Source: Lysinibacillus xylanilyticus
GTDB taxonomy: Bacteria > Bacillota > Bacilli > Bacillales_A > Planococcaceae
Assembly: GCF_001183605.1 (NCBI RefSeq)
Contig: NZ_LFXJ01000008.1
Location: forward strand, 1-64,000
Length of the DNA stretch: 64,000 bases
Direction of reading: 5' to 3'
Both the position numbers and the translations under genes were made by a program. Shown here piece by piece: positions 42,484 to 52,195 of the stretch (its first letter is position 1; each line of letters begins with the position of its first letter). Under the pieces are notes generated by a model, which had not been told where the DNA came from, ran no database searches, and was given only the letters and a program-made list of their open reading frames with translations.

Positions 42484-44235
42484 ATGAAGAAAATTATGAA
42501 TCAACCTGAAACACTCGTTATGGAAATGTGCAATGGGATGGTTATGGCTCATCCGGAACTAGAGTTGTTAAAAACGTATAAAGTAATTAAGAAAAAAGAA
42601 ATGAATGAAAATAAGGTAACTTTAATTAGCGGTGGCGGTAGTGGACATGAACCGGCACATGCGGGGTTAGTCGGAAAAGGAATGCTGGATGCTGCGGTCT
42701 GCGGTGATGTATTTGCTTCTCCTTCACAAATACAGGTATATCAAGCAATTAAAGCAACAGCTAGCAAAAAAGGTACACTGCTCATTATTAAAAATTATAG
42801 CGGAGATATTATGAACTTTAAAAATGGTGCTCAATTAGCTTCTGAGGATGGCATTCAAGTAGAGTATGTCCGCGTAGATGATGATATCGCAGTAGAAGAT
42901 AGTCTTTATACAGTAGGACGACGCGGCGTTGCGGGAGTTGTGTTAGTACATAAAATCGCTGGTGCCGCGGCAGAAGAAGGTATGGATTTGATGCAGGTCA
43001 AAGCTGTGACGGAAAAAGCAGCGGCAAATGTTCGAACAATTGGTCTAGCACTAACTTCTTGTACGGTTCCGGCTAGTGGATCACCGACTTTCAAATTGGG
43101 TGAAGATGAGATGGAATATGGCGTCGGTATTCATGGAGAGCCAGGAAGAAAACGTGAAAAAATGATGACTGCAGATGAATTAGCCTTCCGCATGACAAAT
43201 GACCTTATGAAAGATTTAGGACTAGATGAAGATGCTGAAATTGCAGTCTTAATAAATGGATTTGGCGGTACACCTCTGCAAGAACTTTATCTGTTTAACA
43301 ATGCAGTTACTAGAGAGTTGAGTAAAAGAAATATTCGAATCAATAGAACGTTTGTAGGCAATTACATGACAAGTATTGATATGGCCGGGATTTCTCTAAC
43401 AGTAATGAAACTAGATGATGAGCTGAAAACATTACTATCGAAAGAATGTAATACACCTGCATTTAAGGTAGATGGACCAGCTGAGAGTGTAGAATACGTA
43501 GATATTAATGATCACGAAGAAGAGAAGCAAGTTTTCTTTGAGACTGAAACAGAGGAAGAACACGCTATCATCAAAAATGAGGTAATCACATTAAATAATA
43601 TGATTTATCTTGTAGATAAAATGAGCGAAATTATTATTAAGAACGAAGTGCCTTTCTGTGAACTGGATACCCATGCAGGTGATGGCGATTTTGGAATGAG
43701 CGTCGCTAAAGGATTTAAGCAATTGAAACGAGGATGGAGCTCGATTCTAAATCAAGAACATTTAAATATTGGAACTTTCCTTGATGCGTGTTCTATGATA
43801 ATTATGGAACATTGCGGAGGAGCTTCTGGTCCAATTTGGGGAGGGGCTTTCCTAGCGGCAAGTAAAGCTGTAGAAGAAAAAATGGAATTAACAGTCGGAG
43901 AGTTTGCTGAAATGTTACAAGCTACGCTTAAAGGTATTCAGTCTGTCGGTGAGCGCTCTTTCGGAAGAGGGGCAGAGGTAGGCGATAAAACGCTTGTAGA
44001 TGCGCTTGTACCTTGTGTAAATGCTTGGTTAGAAAGCGCTGCAGCTGGTACGGATATTAAAACAGCTTTTGAAAACGGGGCAGAGGCTGCTGTTAAAGGA
44101 GCGGAATATACAAAAGACATCGTTGCTCGAATGGGTCGTGCTGGTGCAGTTGGTGAAAGAAGCCTAGGATATCCGGATGCTGGAGCTTATGCGCTAGGGG
44201 TTATTTTTACCGAGCTTTCTCGTAGTTTAAAATAA
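42484..44235 (+). CDS. ATP-dependent dihydroxyacetone kinase (DhaK-DhaL single chain)
   Basis: 583 residues combining both kinase domains. N-terminal DhaK domain (1-330) has ISGGGSGHEPAHAG, KNYSGDIMNF and the substrate-binding His in GIHGEPGRKRE. The C-terminal DhaL domain (about 370-583) has THAGDGDFGMSVAKG, GGASGPIWG and GRAGAVGERSLGYPDAG for ATP-Mg binding. This layout is that of ATP-dependent DHA kinases (Citrobacter/eukaryote type), not the PEP-dependent system, and no dhaM gene is near. GGGGAGG precedes the ATG. Isolated from other glycerol genes. Confidence 0.93.
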   Translation: MKKIMNQPETLVMEMCNGMVMAHPELELLKTYKVIKKKEMNENKVTLISGGGSGHEPAHAGLVGKGMLDAAVCGDVFASPSQIQVYQAIKATASKKGTLLIIKNYSGDIMNFKNGAQLASEDGIQVEYVRVDDDIAVEDSLYTVGRRGVAGVVLVHKIAGAAAEEGMDLMQVKAVTEKAAANVRTIGLALTSCTVPASGSPTFKLGEDEMEYGVGIHGEPGRKREKMMTADELAFRMTNDLMKDLGLDEDAEIAVLINGFGGTPLQELYLFNNAVTRELSKRNIRINRTFVGNYMTSIDMAGISLTVMKLDDELKTLLSKECNTPAFKVDGPAESVEYVDINDHEEEKQVFFETETEEEHAIIKNEVITLNNMIYLVDKMSEIIIKNEVPFCELDTHAGDGDFGMSVAKGFKQLKRGWSSILNQEHLNIGTFLDACSMIIMEHCGGASGPIWGGAFLAASKAVEEKMELTVGEFAEMLQATLKGIQSVGERSFGRGAEVGDKTLVDALVPCVNAWLESAAAGTDIKTAFENGAEAAVKGAEYTKDIVARMGRAGAVGERSLGYPDAGAYALGVIFTELSRSLK

Positions 44236-44330
44236 TTGTAGTTCAAATTGTGTAGACGAATAAAAGGAAATGCCGTTTTCTCAAAGATTGTTGTTGTTAA
44301 AACTAAAAGACAGATTTAATCTACAAAACG

Positions 44331-44470
44331 GTACTGCACCCCTAAAGTTAGGGTCAAAAAGGGGTGTTTTTTAAGGTGAGATACAGGGAAGAATTCAAAA
44401 AAAATGTGATTAATGAATATATGAAAGGTCCTTTAGGTTATAAATTATAGCAACAATCTTTTTGAAAACA
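44331..44470 (+). mobile_element. Relic of an IS150-type element (left end and start of orfA)
   Basis: gtactgcacccctaaagtta resembles an IS150-group terminal repeat. 45 bases on, a GTG start (44376) opens VRYREEFKKNVINEYMKGPL, a typical IS3 orfA N-terminus, which runs into a TAG at 44448. No more of the element is seen, so it was cut short. Confidence 0.6.
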
Positions 44471-44689
44471 GCCAAAGGAAAAAATAAAGAAGAGAATGAG
44501 TTTTATATGCATTTTCTTAACGGGGTGTTCTATTTGCACCTATCTTATTCTGGGTATTGCTACCTTTAGGGATTGAATTGTTCAATAATGGGTAGTATGT
44601 AAACAAAGTCTTGTGCTTTTCAGTACTTTCCATTAGAATAAATGCAATACATGTAAAGACAATGATGAGGAATAGTAAATTTGTGGTTC

Positions 44690-44892
44690 TTTTTAGAGAG
44701 CTAGCGGTTGGTGGGAGCTAGTAGGAGAGCAAATTGAACTCGCCTTCTGAGTCTGCCCGCGTGAAATAGCGCGTGCCGTTCATTCCGCGTTAAGGAAGCA
44801 AGAGCCGAGTGTAATCACTAATGTGGGTGGTACCGCGGGAGATACGAATTCTCTCGTCCCTTTCTGACAAAGAAAGGGACGAGTTTTTTTAT
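44690..44892 (+). promoter_or_regulatory. T-box leader of leuS (Leu specifier CTC)
   Basis: The T-box motif GGGTGGTACCGCG is at 44825-44837. The specifier in the stem I loop reads CTC (44739-44741, in gaactcgcc), Leu. The terminator (ctcgtccctttct / agaaagggacgag, T7) covers 44853-44892. Uncharged tRNA-Leu should stabilise the antiterminator and switch leuS on. Confidence 0.95.
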
Positions 44893-44955
44893 TTTTAAAA
44901 TATTTTGTCAATTCTTTAGGTGAAAAGTATGACACATTCAAAGGAGGAAAAAATT

Positions 44956-47373
44956 ATGAGTTTTAATCATCAACAAATTGAAAAAAAGTGGCAGCAATAT
45001 TGGGCTGATAACAAAACTTTCAAAACTGAAAATGAAACAGAAAAACCAAAATTTTATGCGTTAGATATGTTCCCGTACCCATCAGGTGCAGGTCTTCATG
45101 TAGGACATCCAGAGGGCTACACAGCGACAGACATCCTTTCACGCTTCAAGCGCATGCAAGGCTATAACGTCCTACATCCTATGGGCTGGGATGCATTCGG
45201 TTTACCAGCAGAACAATATGCACTTGATACAGGAAATGACCCAGCAGAATTCACAGCGAAAAATATTGCGACATTCAAGCGTCAAATCCAAGAGTTAGGA
45301 TTTAGCTATGATTGGGATCGTGAAATTAACACAACAGATCCTGAATATTATAAATGGACACAATGGATCTTTATCCAACTTTATAAAAAAGGCTTAGCTT
45401 ATGTAGATGAAGTAGCAGTAAACTGGTGTCCAGCACTTGGTACAGTACTTGCAAACGAAGAAGTTATCGATGGAAAATCAGAGCGTGGTGGTCACCCTGT
45501 AGAACGTCGTCCGATGAAACAATGGATGCTTAAAATTACTGCATTTGCTGATCGTTTAATCGACGACCTAGAGGAAGTTGATTGGCCAGAGTCTATTAAG
45601 GATATGCAACGTAACTGGATTGGTCGTTCAGAAGGTGCAGAAGTAACATTTGGTATCGATGGAACAGATGAAAACTTCACAGTATTTACAACTCGTCCTG
45701 ATACATTATTCGGTGCTACATACTGTGTTCTTGCACCTGAGCATCAATTAGTGGAACAAATTACAACTGCTGAACAACGTCAAGCTGTTGAAGCTTATTT
45801 AGATAAAGTAAAAATGAAATCTGATTTAGAGCGTACAGATTTAGCGAAAGAAAAAACAGGCGTATTCACAGGTGCCTATGCAGTTAATCCAATTAACGGT
45901 AAAAAAATGCCGATTTGGATTGCAGATTACGTGTTAGTATCATATGGTACAGGTGCAATCATGGCGGTTCCAGCACATGATGAGCGTGACTATGAATTTG
46001 CAACAGAATTTGGTTTAGAAATTACTCCTGTTCTTGAAGGTGGAGACATTAGTAAAGAAGCATTCACAGGAGATGGTAAGCACATTAACTCTGAATTCCT
46101 TGATGGCTTAAACAAAGAGGACGGTATTGCTAAGGCAATTGAATGGCTTGAGGAAAAAGGCGTAGGGGAGAAGAAAATCTCTTACCGTCTTCGCGACTGG
46201 TTATTCTCTCGTCAACGTTACTGGGGTGAGCCAATCCCTATGATTCATTGGGAAGATGGTACAACGACACCAGTACCGGAATCAGAATTACCATTAATGC
46301 TACCGAAAACAGATAATATTCGTCCTTCAGGTACTGGTGAATCTCCACTAGCGAATATTTCGGAATGGGTAAATGTTGTTGATCCTGAAACAGGCAAAAA
46401 AGGTCGTCGCGAAACGAACACGATGCCACAATGGGCAGGTTCTAGCTGGTACTTCATACGTTATATTGACCCGACAAATAAAGAAGCAATTGCGGACCCT
46501 GAGTTATTAAAACGCTGGTTACCAGTTGATATTTATATCGGTGGGGCAGAGCATGCCGTATTACACTTACTATACGCTCGCTTCTGGCACAAAGTACTGT
46601 ACGATTTAGGTGTTGTACACACGAAAGAGCCATTCCAAAAATTATTTAACCAAGGGATGATTCTTGGTGAGGGTAATGAAAAAATGTCTAAATCAAAAGG
46701 CAATGTCGTTAACCCTGATGAAATCATTTCTTCACACGGTGCTGATACTTTACGTCTATATGAAATGTTTATGGGTCCACTTGAAGCATCTGTTGCATGG
46801 TCAACAAATGGCTTGGATGGGGCACGTCGCTTCATAGATCGTATTTGGCGTTTATTTGTCAATGAAGAAGACGGTACAATCGCTGAGAAAATTCAAGCTT
46901 CTGATGACAAAACGCTTGAAAAGTCATATCATCAAACTGTGAAAAAAGTGACAGAGGATTACGAAGGTATCCGCTTCAATACAGCTATTTCACAAATGAT
47001 GGTATTCATCAATGATTGCTACAAAGCGGATGTTATCCCAACAGCTTACGCTGAAGGCTTTGTGAAGATGCTAGCTCCAATGGTTCCACACGTTGCTGAA
47101 GAGTTATGGCAGATATTAGGTCATGGCGAAACACTTTCATATGCGCAATGGCCAACATATGATGAGTCTAAACTCGTTGATGATGAAGTGGAAATCGCAG
47201 TTCAAGTTGCCGGCAAAGTACGTGCAAAAATCATCGTAGCGAAAGATGCTTCAAAAGAAGCAATCGAAAAAGTAGCACTTGCAGATGACAAAGTACAAGA
47301 GTATATGGCTGGCAAAGACTTAGTGAAAATTATTGTCATTCCAGGTAAGCTTGTTAATATCGTAGTTAAGTAA
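44956..47373 (+). CDS. leuS: Leucyl-tRNA synthetase
   Basis: 805-residue class I synthetase. HIGH motif variant [12 protein letters not shown] near residue 45, the CP1 editing domain with [12 protein letters not shown] (about 225-400), and the KMSKSKGN motif near 575. C-terminal anticodon and LeuRS-specific domains end with [10 protein letters not shown]. The start is ATG at 44956, since AAGGAGGAAAAAAT leads into it; the reading from 44920 would put that site inside the gene. Regulated by the T-box leader. Confidence 0.98.
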   Translation: MSFNHQQIEKKWQQYWADNKTFKTENETEKPKFYALDMFPYPSGAGLHVGHPEGYTATDILSRFKRMQGYNVLHPMGWDAFGLPAEQYALDTGNDPAEFTAKNIATFKRQIQELGFSYDWDREINTTDPEYYKWTQWIFIQLYKKGLAYVDEVAVNWCPALGTVLANEEVIDGKSERGGHPVERRPMKQWMLKITAFADRLIDDLEEVDWPESIKDMQRNWIGRSEGAEVTFGIDGTDENFTVFTTRPDTLFGATYCVLAPEHQLVEQITTAEQRQAVEAYLDKVKMKSDLERTDLAKEKTGVFTGAYAVNPINGKKMPIWIADYVLVSYGTGAIMAVPAHDERDYEFATEFGLEITPVLEGGDISKEAFTGDGKHINSEFLDGLNKEDGIAKAIEWLEEKGVGEKKISYRLRDWLFSRQRYWGEPIPMIHWEDGTTTPVPESELPLMLPKTDNIRPSGTGESPLANISEWVNVVDPETGKKGRRETNTMPQWAGSSWYFIRYIDPTNKEAIADPELLKRWLPVDIYIGGAEHAVLHLLYARFWHKVLYDLGVVHTKEPFQKLFNQGMILGEGNEKMSKSKGNVVNPDEIISSHGADTLRLYEMFMGPLEASVAWSTNGLDGARRFIDRIWRLFVNEEDGTIAEKIQASDDKTLEKSYHQTVKKVTEDYEGIRFNTAISQMMVFINDCYKADVIPTAYAEGFVKMLAPMVPHVAEELWQILGHGETLSYAQWPTYDESKLVDDEVEIAVQVAGKVRAKIIVAKDASKEAIEKVALADDKVQEYMAGKDLVKIIVIPGKLVNIVVK

Positions 47374-47380
47374 TAATGTA

Positions 47381-47411
47381 AAAAGTGTCCAATATTTGGG
47401 CACTTTTTTCT
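47381..47411 (+). terminator. Terminator after leuS
   Basis: AAAGTGTCC/GGGCACTTT (one G-T pair), then T-rich. Confidence 0.85.
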
Positions 47412-47418
47412 TTTCTAC

Positions 47419-47445
47419 TGAAACCAACTGAGATTTCGATACGAC
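47419..47445 (+). promoter_or_regulatory. ECF-type promoter, likely autoregulatory
   Basis: TGAAAC (47419-47424), 17-base spacer, CGAC (47442-47445). This AAC/CGAC pattern is that of Bacillus ECF sigma promoters (SigX/SigM/SigV-like), directly before the sigma gene. Confidence 0.8.
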
Positions 47446-47470
47446 TATAGTGTGAATAGGAGGTGTTTGT

Positions 47471-47992
47471 TTGAGTGAGCATTTAGCAAATATTATAGAT
47501 GAGCATGGTGAATATTGTCTTCGAGTAGCTTACCTATATGTTAAAGACTGGGCAATTGCAGAAGAAATCGTTCAAGATGTATTCTTTGCTTATTATCGGC
47601 AGCAGCAGAGCTTTGAACAACGATCCTCACTAAAAACATATTTAGTAAAAATAACAGTACATAAAAGTCATGACTATTTAAGAAGCTGGAAAAATAAGCG
47701 TCATATTTTATTTGAAAAGCTGCACATTGGAGCTAGCAAGCGAACGCCTGAAACAAATTTACTTGAAAAGGATGAACGAAGAATTTTAACAGCAGCTTTG
47801 TTTGAGCTTCCAATCACCTATCGAGAAGTAATTATTCTTTATTATTATCAAGAATTAAAGGTTCGAGAGATAGCAGAGGTTCTTGCATGTGCAGAAAATA
47901 CAGTGAAAACAAGATTACGTAGAGCTAGGCAAATACTGCAGGAAAAACTGGACTCGAGTCATTGGGAGGTGCTAGAAGATGACATCTTTTAA
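47471..47992 (+). CDS. ECF-family RNA polymerase sigma factor
   Basis: 173 residues: region 2 (residues 8-80, with AIAEEIVQDVFFAYYRQ) and region 4 (about 112-165, LPITYREVIILYYYQELKVREIA, TVKTRLRRARQ). Starts at a TTG with GGAGGT six bases upstream. Its end overlaps the next gene by 14 bases, the usual arrangement with its membrane anti-sigma. Which extracytoplasmic stress it senses is not evident. B. subtilis has SigX/V/W/M/Y paralogues; I do not assign one. Confidence 0.92.
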   Translation: MSEHLANIIDEHGEYCLRVAYLYVKDWAIAEEIVQDVFFAYYRQQQSFEQRSSLKTYLVKITVHKSHDYLRSWKNKRHILFEKLHIGASKRTPETNLLEKDERRILTAALFELPITYREVIILYYYQELKVREIAEVLACAENTVKTRLRRARQILQEKLDSSHWEVLEDDIF

Positions 47993-48917
47993 GGATAAAT
48001 TGGATAAAGAGCTTGGAGAAGTACCGCGTTTTTCACAACAAATGCAGGAGCGAATTTTGCAAAATGTATCTCAGCAAAATAAAAAACCTAGTAGATGGCA
48101 ATATCCAACGATTATCATTGGAGCAGTCGTGACGATCCTCATTTTAATTGTAATTGGGCCATGGAAACAAGTAGACACGGCTAAACATGCTACCATTGTT
48201 GAACTAGCCCAACATGAAAATATTAAACAATTTACCATTGCGCAAAATTGGCAGGAAGATACCTTTAAGGCAGGAAGAACTGGCTGGATTTTAGGACAAC
48301 AAGCTTATAAAACAGATCCGGAAACAACGCTCATTGCAGATGTACTAAAGAAGGCGGTTATATCGCAAAAGGACACTAATTATTATGCATATAGTGATGT
48401 GTGGGTGGAGTTTGATAATGGGCAGGCTGTGCAGCTAAAAATGTTCTTAAACGGTGAACAGCTAGCTTTTAGCGATCGACATACAAATACCTTTTACAAG
48501 GTGAAAGACGACGTTACTGCTTCAGCATTTATTGCCCTTATGCAAAAAGATGGAAAAGATTTCAGTTTCGGTGAGATGTTTACTTTTTTACTCATTGTTC
48601 TCTTTCTAGAGTGGCTTTTAGTAAAAGCAATTAGAAAAAAGTTTAACATTCCAAAGGAGCCGAAATATATAAATACAGGCCATCAACGTTCAACGTATAT
48701 TGCTATGTTTATAAAAGGGGCGATTTTAATTGCATTTAATATATATGGGTGGTTTTTATATACAGCTGGAATATGCGTATTTCTAGCTGTCTTCACGGTA
48801 GATTCTATTGTGATTGACTATTATTATGCGCGTGAGGAAAAAAGACATTATATATCGATCGGTTCATTTATTATACTAGTGCCAATAATAATTGTATTTA
48901 TCATTTATTTTTTATAA
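47979..48917 (+). CDS. Putative membrane anti-sigma factor
   Basis: 312 residues. A short cytosolic N-terminus (FKDKLDKELGEVPRFSQQMQERIL, residues 4-27) is followed by one transmembrane helix (about 44-62). Then comes an extracellular domain (about 65-185). Two or three further helices lie at the C-terminus (FTFLLIVLFLEWLLVKAI and two after residue 240). The N-terminal segment likely binds sigma. The extra C-terminal transmembrane part is unlike simple RsiX/RsiV anti-sigmas. Identity as anti-sigma rests on the overlap and topology. Confidence 0.75.
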   Translation: MTSFKDKLDKELGEVPRFSQQMQERILQNVSQQNKKPSRWQYPTIIIGAVVTILILIVIGPWKQVDTAKHATIVELAQHENIKQFTIAQNWQEDTFKAGRTGWILGQQAYKTDPETTLIADVLKKAVISQKDTNYYAYSDVWVEFDNGQAVQLKMFLNGEQLAFSDRHTNTFYKVKDDVTASAFIALMQKDGKDFSFGEMFTFLLIVLFLEWLLVKAIRKKFNIPKEPKYINTGHQRSTYIAMFIKGAILIAFNIYGWFLYTAGICVFLAVFTVDSIVIDYYYAREEKRHYISIGSFIILVPIIIVFIIYFL

Positions 48918-48920
48918 AAA

Positions 48921-48958
48921 GGAAAGAGGTGCTCAATCTGTAAAGAGCGTCTTTTTTG
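48921..48958 (+). terminator. Terminator of the ECF operon
   Basis: AAAGAGGTGCTC pairs imperfectly with GAGCGTCTTT, then T-rich. Confidence 0.65.
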
Positions 48959-48959
48959 A

Positions 48960-49697
48960 TACTTGGCACTCAGTAATAAATTAATTGATTAAAAAGTACT
49001 TTTTTACTTGTCTGCTATAGCAAATGTTTTTGTTATAACTTATTGGTTTAGTTGCTTTTAAGTTTAAAAAGCATTACTGGCCATAGTGTAAAAATGTTCA
49101 GGATTTATTTTAAATGAAAAAATATATATTTGAATAATAAAAATGAATAGGTAAGGATTATTCATTTTGAAACATACACAATATGTATTGGGTATATTTA
49201 ATTGGATACCCATTAAAAGTAAGATGTGTCATTTGGTATTGTTTTTTAGTCATTATTTAAGTGAAAGAAATTTGTTAATTTAAGCCATTAAATTCTCTTT
49301 TACTCTAAATATTTCTATGTAATGAATATTTCTTTTGGTTCTTTTAAAGAAATACAAAGGAATTATGTGAGTTAAAAAACTGGAATATACATTGATTGTA
49401 TGTGAAAATATGCACAAAATTAATTATATCAAAATAATTTATGTGTAACTTGATAATAGAGTAGAAAAATAATATTAGCTAAAAAATGTTGTAGTTTTTG
49501 TTTAATAAACACCTATTTTCTTAGAGGCTGTAGGGTTTTCGCCATAAAATTACTAGGGAAAAAAATAAAAAACTTTTTGGAGAAATAATATTTTTTTAAA
49601 AAACATCTTGCATTTGAATAATTCTAAGTGTTAAATTGTTTTCAGGGACGTTCATAAAACTTTCACAAGTAGAAAAAGAGGGGAGAAAAGAGAAATT
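48960..49697. other. Long AT-rich non-coding region before the OFA transporter
   Basis: About 740 bases, very AT-rich, stops in all frames, no repeat-family motif. A promoter TTGCAT (49607-49612), 17 bases, TTAAAT (49630-49635) may serve the downstream gene. The rest is unexplained. Confidence 0.55.
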
Positions 49698-50969
49698 ATG
49701 AATAAAAATAGATGGTTAATTGCATTATCCGCAATCGCTATTCACCTTTCAATCGGTGGAGCATATGCATACAGTGTATACAAGATACCGATTGTCACAG
49801 AAATGGGATGGAGTGAAACAAACGTAACTGTTGCCTTCACAATAATGATGGGGCTTGCTGGTTTCTCAGCAGCATTATTTGGTAACTTAGTAGAAAAAAT
49901 GGGGCCACGTAAATCTGCAATGATTGCAGCTGTTCTATTTGGGGCAGGACAAGCTGGTGCGGGTGTAGCGATTTCTATGGATTCCGTAACATTGTACTGG
50001 TTAACATATGGTTTACTAAGTGGATTGGGTATGGGTATTGGTTATATTTCGCCTGTATCGACATTAGTAAAATGGTTCCCGGATCGCCGCGGTTTAGCAA
50101 CAGGTATGGCTGTACTTGGATTTGGTTCAGGGGCACTTATTACAGCGCCAGTTGCAGCTAACTTAATGGAGGCTGTGGGTATTTCTACAACGTACTTTAT
50201 TTTAGGGGCAAGTTATTTCACGTTAATGATTTTAGGGGCTTCATATATAGCACCGCCTAAACCTGGTTACATGCCAGCGAATATGAAGGCTGCTGCAAAT
50301 AATGGTAAAGAAGTAGTGAAAAAAGATTTAGCTGTCATGTCAGCACGTGAAGCAGTTAAAACTAAGCATTTCTGGATGCTTTGGTCGATGCATTTAGTAA
50401 ACGTAACAGCAGGTATTATGATGATTTCTGTTGCATCTCCAATGGCTCAAGAAATTGTAGGATTATCAGTTGCGGGAGCCGCAGCAATGGTAGGAATAAT
50501 GGGATTATTTAATGGTGGTGGTCGTTTAATATGGGCTGCTGTGTCTGACTATATTGGTCGTTCAAACGTCTTTGTAATTTTCTTTATCGCACAGCTAGTT
50601 GCATTTATCGTCTTACCTCATACAACAAACGTTATTGTTTTCCAAGCACTTATTTTCTTAGTTGTTAGTTGCTATGGTGGAGGTTTCTCGAATCTACCTG
50701 CATTTGCAAGTGATTTATTCGGTACGAAACAACTTGGGGTCATTCATGGTTATTTATTAACGACTTGGTCATTAGGTGGTATTTTCGGCCCGCTTTTAGT
50801 GAGCACAATTAAAAACTCTTATGGAAGTTACATTCCAGTATTCTATGTGTTTACAGGATTAATTGCAGCTTCGTTAATTATTTCATTAACTTTACGTGCA
50901 GATGTACGTAAACGAACAGCATTAAAACAAGCTTCTGAAAAAGTTGGAGACGTCTCCGCTACACAATAA
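49698..50969 (+). CDS. OFA-family MFS transporter (oxalate/formate or lactate type)
   Basis: 423 residues, twelve transmembrane segments. The OFA family mark is an N-terminal IHLSIGGAYAYSVYKIPI, plus LGMGIGYISPVSTLVKWFPD and GLATGMAVLGFGSGALI between helices 3 and 5. The second half has YGGGFSNLPAFASDLFGTKQ. Members exchange oxalate/formate or transport lactate and related monocarboxylates; the substrate here is not resolved. GGGGAG precedes the ATG. Confidence 0.88.
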   Translation: MNKNRWLIALSAIAIHLSIGGAYAYSVYKIPIVTEMGWSETNVTVAFTIMMGLAGFSAALFGNLVEKMGPRKSAMIAAVLFGAGQAGAGVAISMDSVTLYWLTYGLLSGLGMGIGYISPVSTLVKWFPDRRGLATGMAVLGFGSGALITAPVAANLMEAVGISTTYFILGASYFTLMILGASYIAPPKPGYMPANMKAAANNGKEVVKKDLAVMSAREAVKTKHFWMLWSMHLVNVTAGIMMISVASPMAQEIVGLSVAGAAAMVGIMGLFNGGGRLIWAAVSDYIGRSNVFVIFFIAQLVAFIVLPHTTNVIVFQALIFLVVSCYGGGFSNLPAFASDLFGTKQLGVIHGYLLTTWSLGGIFGPLLVSTIKNSYGSYIPVFYVFTGLIAASLIISLTLRADVRKRTALKQASEKVGDVSATQ

Positions 50970-51000
50970 AATATACTTTCAATTCGCACTTGAAGGTATT

Positions 51001-51048
51001 GGCCATATGAGTGTCATTTCGCACATGACGCTTGTATGGTCTTTTTTT
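51001..51048 (+). terminator. Terminator after the OFA transporter
   Basis: Long stem GGCCATA..AG.GTCAT / ATGAC.CT..TATGGTC with few mismatches and T7. Confidence 0.88.
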
Positions 51049-51360
51049 GTAGTTATTGTTATATAACACTTGATTAATCTTTGTTTAATGTATAACAGTT
51101 GGTGTCTGATGTCAATATCATTATGGGAAATAAAGTGATTTCGCTACCAAAAGAGAAATTTTGTAACGGGAAGCAATTGTGGGGTTCATTTTCAAGAGGG
51201 CGACCTAAAACTTATTTTTTGTCACTCTCTTAAAGCTAGTCTTTTTAATGAAAAGAAAAGTAACTAATAATTCAATTGTTCATTTTTATCATTTATTTTA
51301 TTTGATTGAATCTTTTCATATGTTAAAACGTATATAAAATAAATAAGGAGGCAATGTGAA
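51049..51360. other. Non-coding stretch before the AIM24 gene
   Basis: AT-rich, no open frame or repeat recognised; probably contains the promoter of the AIM24 gene. Confidence 0.5.
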
Positions 51361-52053
51361 ATGGGGAAATTTTCTTTAAATGAATTTATCAATAAAACTC
51401 AGCAGGACGACAACGAAAATGAATATTTCGAGTTAGAAACTGAGCGTGTATTAGAGGTCAACCTAAATGGCGAGGTTTGGTCGAAGATGGGCGCGATGAT
51501 TTCTTACATAGGAGATATAAAATTTGAGCGTGAGCGTGTGCTGGAGCATGGCCTCGGTAAAATGTTTAAAAAAGCATTAACAGGCGAAGGTACGCAACTT
51601 ATGAAAGCAATAGGTAAGGGACGACTTTATTTAGCCGATCAAGGAAAAAAAATAACGGTCTTCGATTTAAAGGATGAAAGTATTTGTGTAAACGGCAATG
51701 ATTTACTTGCCTTTGAGCCAACTATTGATTGGGATATTCATTTAATGCGTAAAATGGCTGGAGTCATGTCAGGTGGCTTGTTTAATGTAACCTTACAAGG
51801 TAGAGGGAAAGTAGCCATTACAACTCATTTCGAACCGTTAACCTTGTTAGTAAAGCCTGGTGAAACGGTCTATACTGATCCACATGCCACAGTAGCATGG
51901 TCAGGTAATTTGTCACCAGAGTTTAAAACAGATATTAGCTTCCGAACATTTATCGGTCGTGGTAGTGGTGAATCCATTCAAATGGCGTTTTCAGGTGAAG
52001 GATTTGTTATTATTCAACCATTTGAGGAAGTATATATGTCTAAAGATAGCTAA
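51361..52053 (+). CDS. AIM24 family protein
   Basis: 230 residues of mostly beta strands with the AIM24/TIGR00266-like pattern: VNLNGEVWSKMGAMISY, a GLGKMFKKALTGEG loop, and GRGKVAITT, then VKPGETVYTDPHATVAWS and a final SGEGFVIIQPFEE. The bacterial function is unknown; the fold is a double beta-helix also found in mitochondrial AIM24. GGAGG precedes the ATG. Monocistronic between its own terminator and the OFA transporter. Confidence 0.88.
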   Translation: MGKFSLNEFINKTQQDDNENEYFELETERVLEVNLNGEVWSKMGAMISYIGDIKFERERVLEHGLGKMFKKALTGEGTQLMKAIGKGRLYLADQGKKITVFDLKDESICVNGNDLLAFEPTIDWDIHLMRKMAGVMSGGLFNVTLQGRGKVAITTHFEPLTLLVKPGETVYTDPHATVAWSGNLSPEFKTDISFRTFIGRGSGESIQMAFSGEGFVIIQPFEEVYMSKDS

Positions 52054-52090
52054 AAAAGCGTGTCCGCTTTTTCAGGACACGCTTTTTATA
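52050..52090 (+). terminator. Terminator after the AIM24 gene
   Basis: AAAAAGCGTGTCC/GGACACGCTTTTT with an 8-base loop. Confidence 0.92.
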
Positions 52091-52195
52091 ATGTGGAAAA
52101 ACAAAATGTTCAAGGAAATCTTTGCAAATGTTGTGGTGCATTTAATGAGGTGATTTCTGATAAAAACCACTAATAGAAGTCTGAAACAGAGTATA

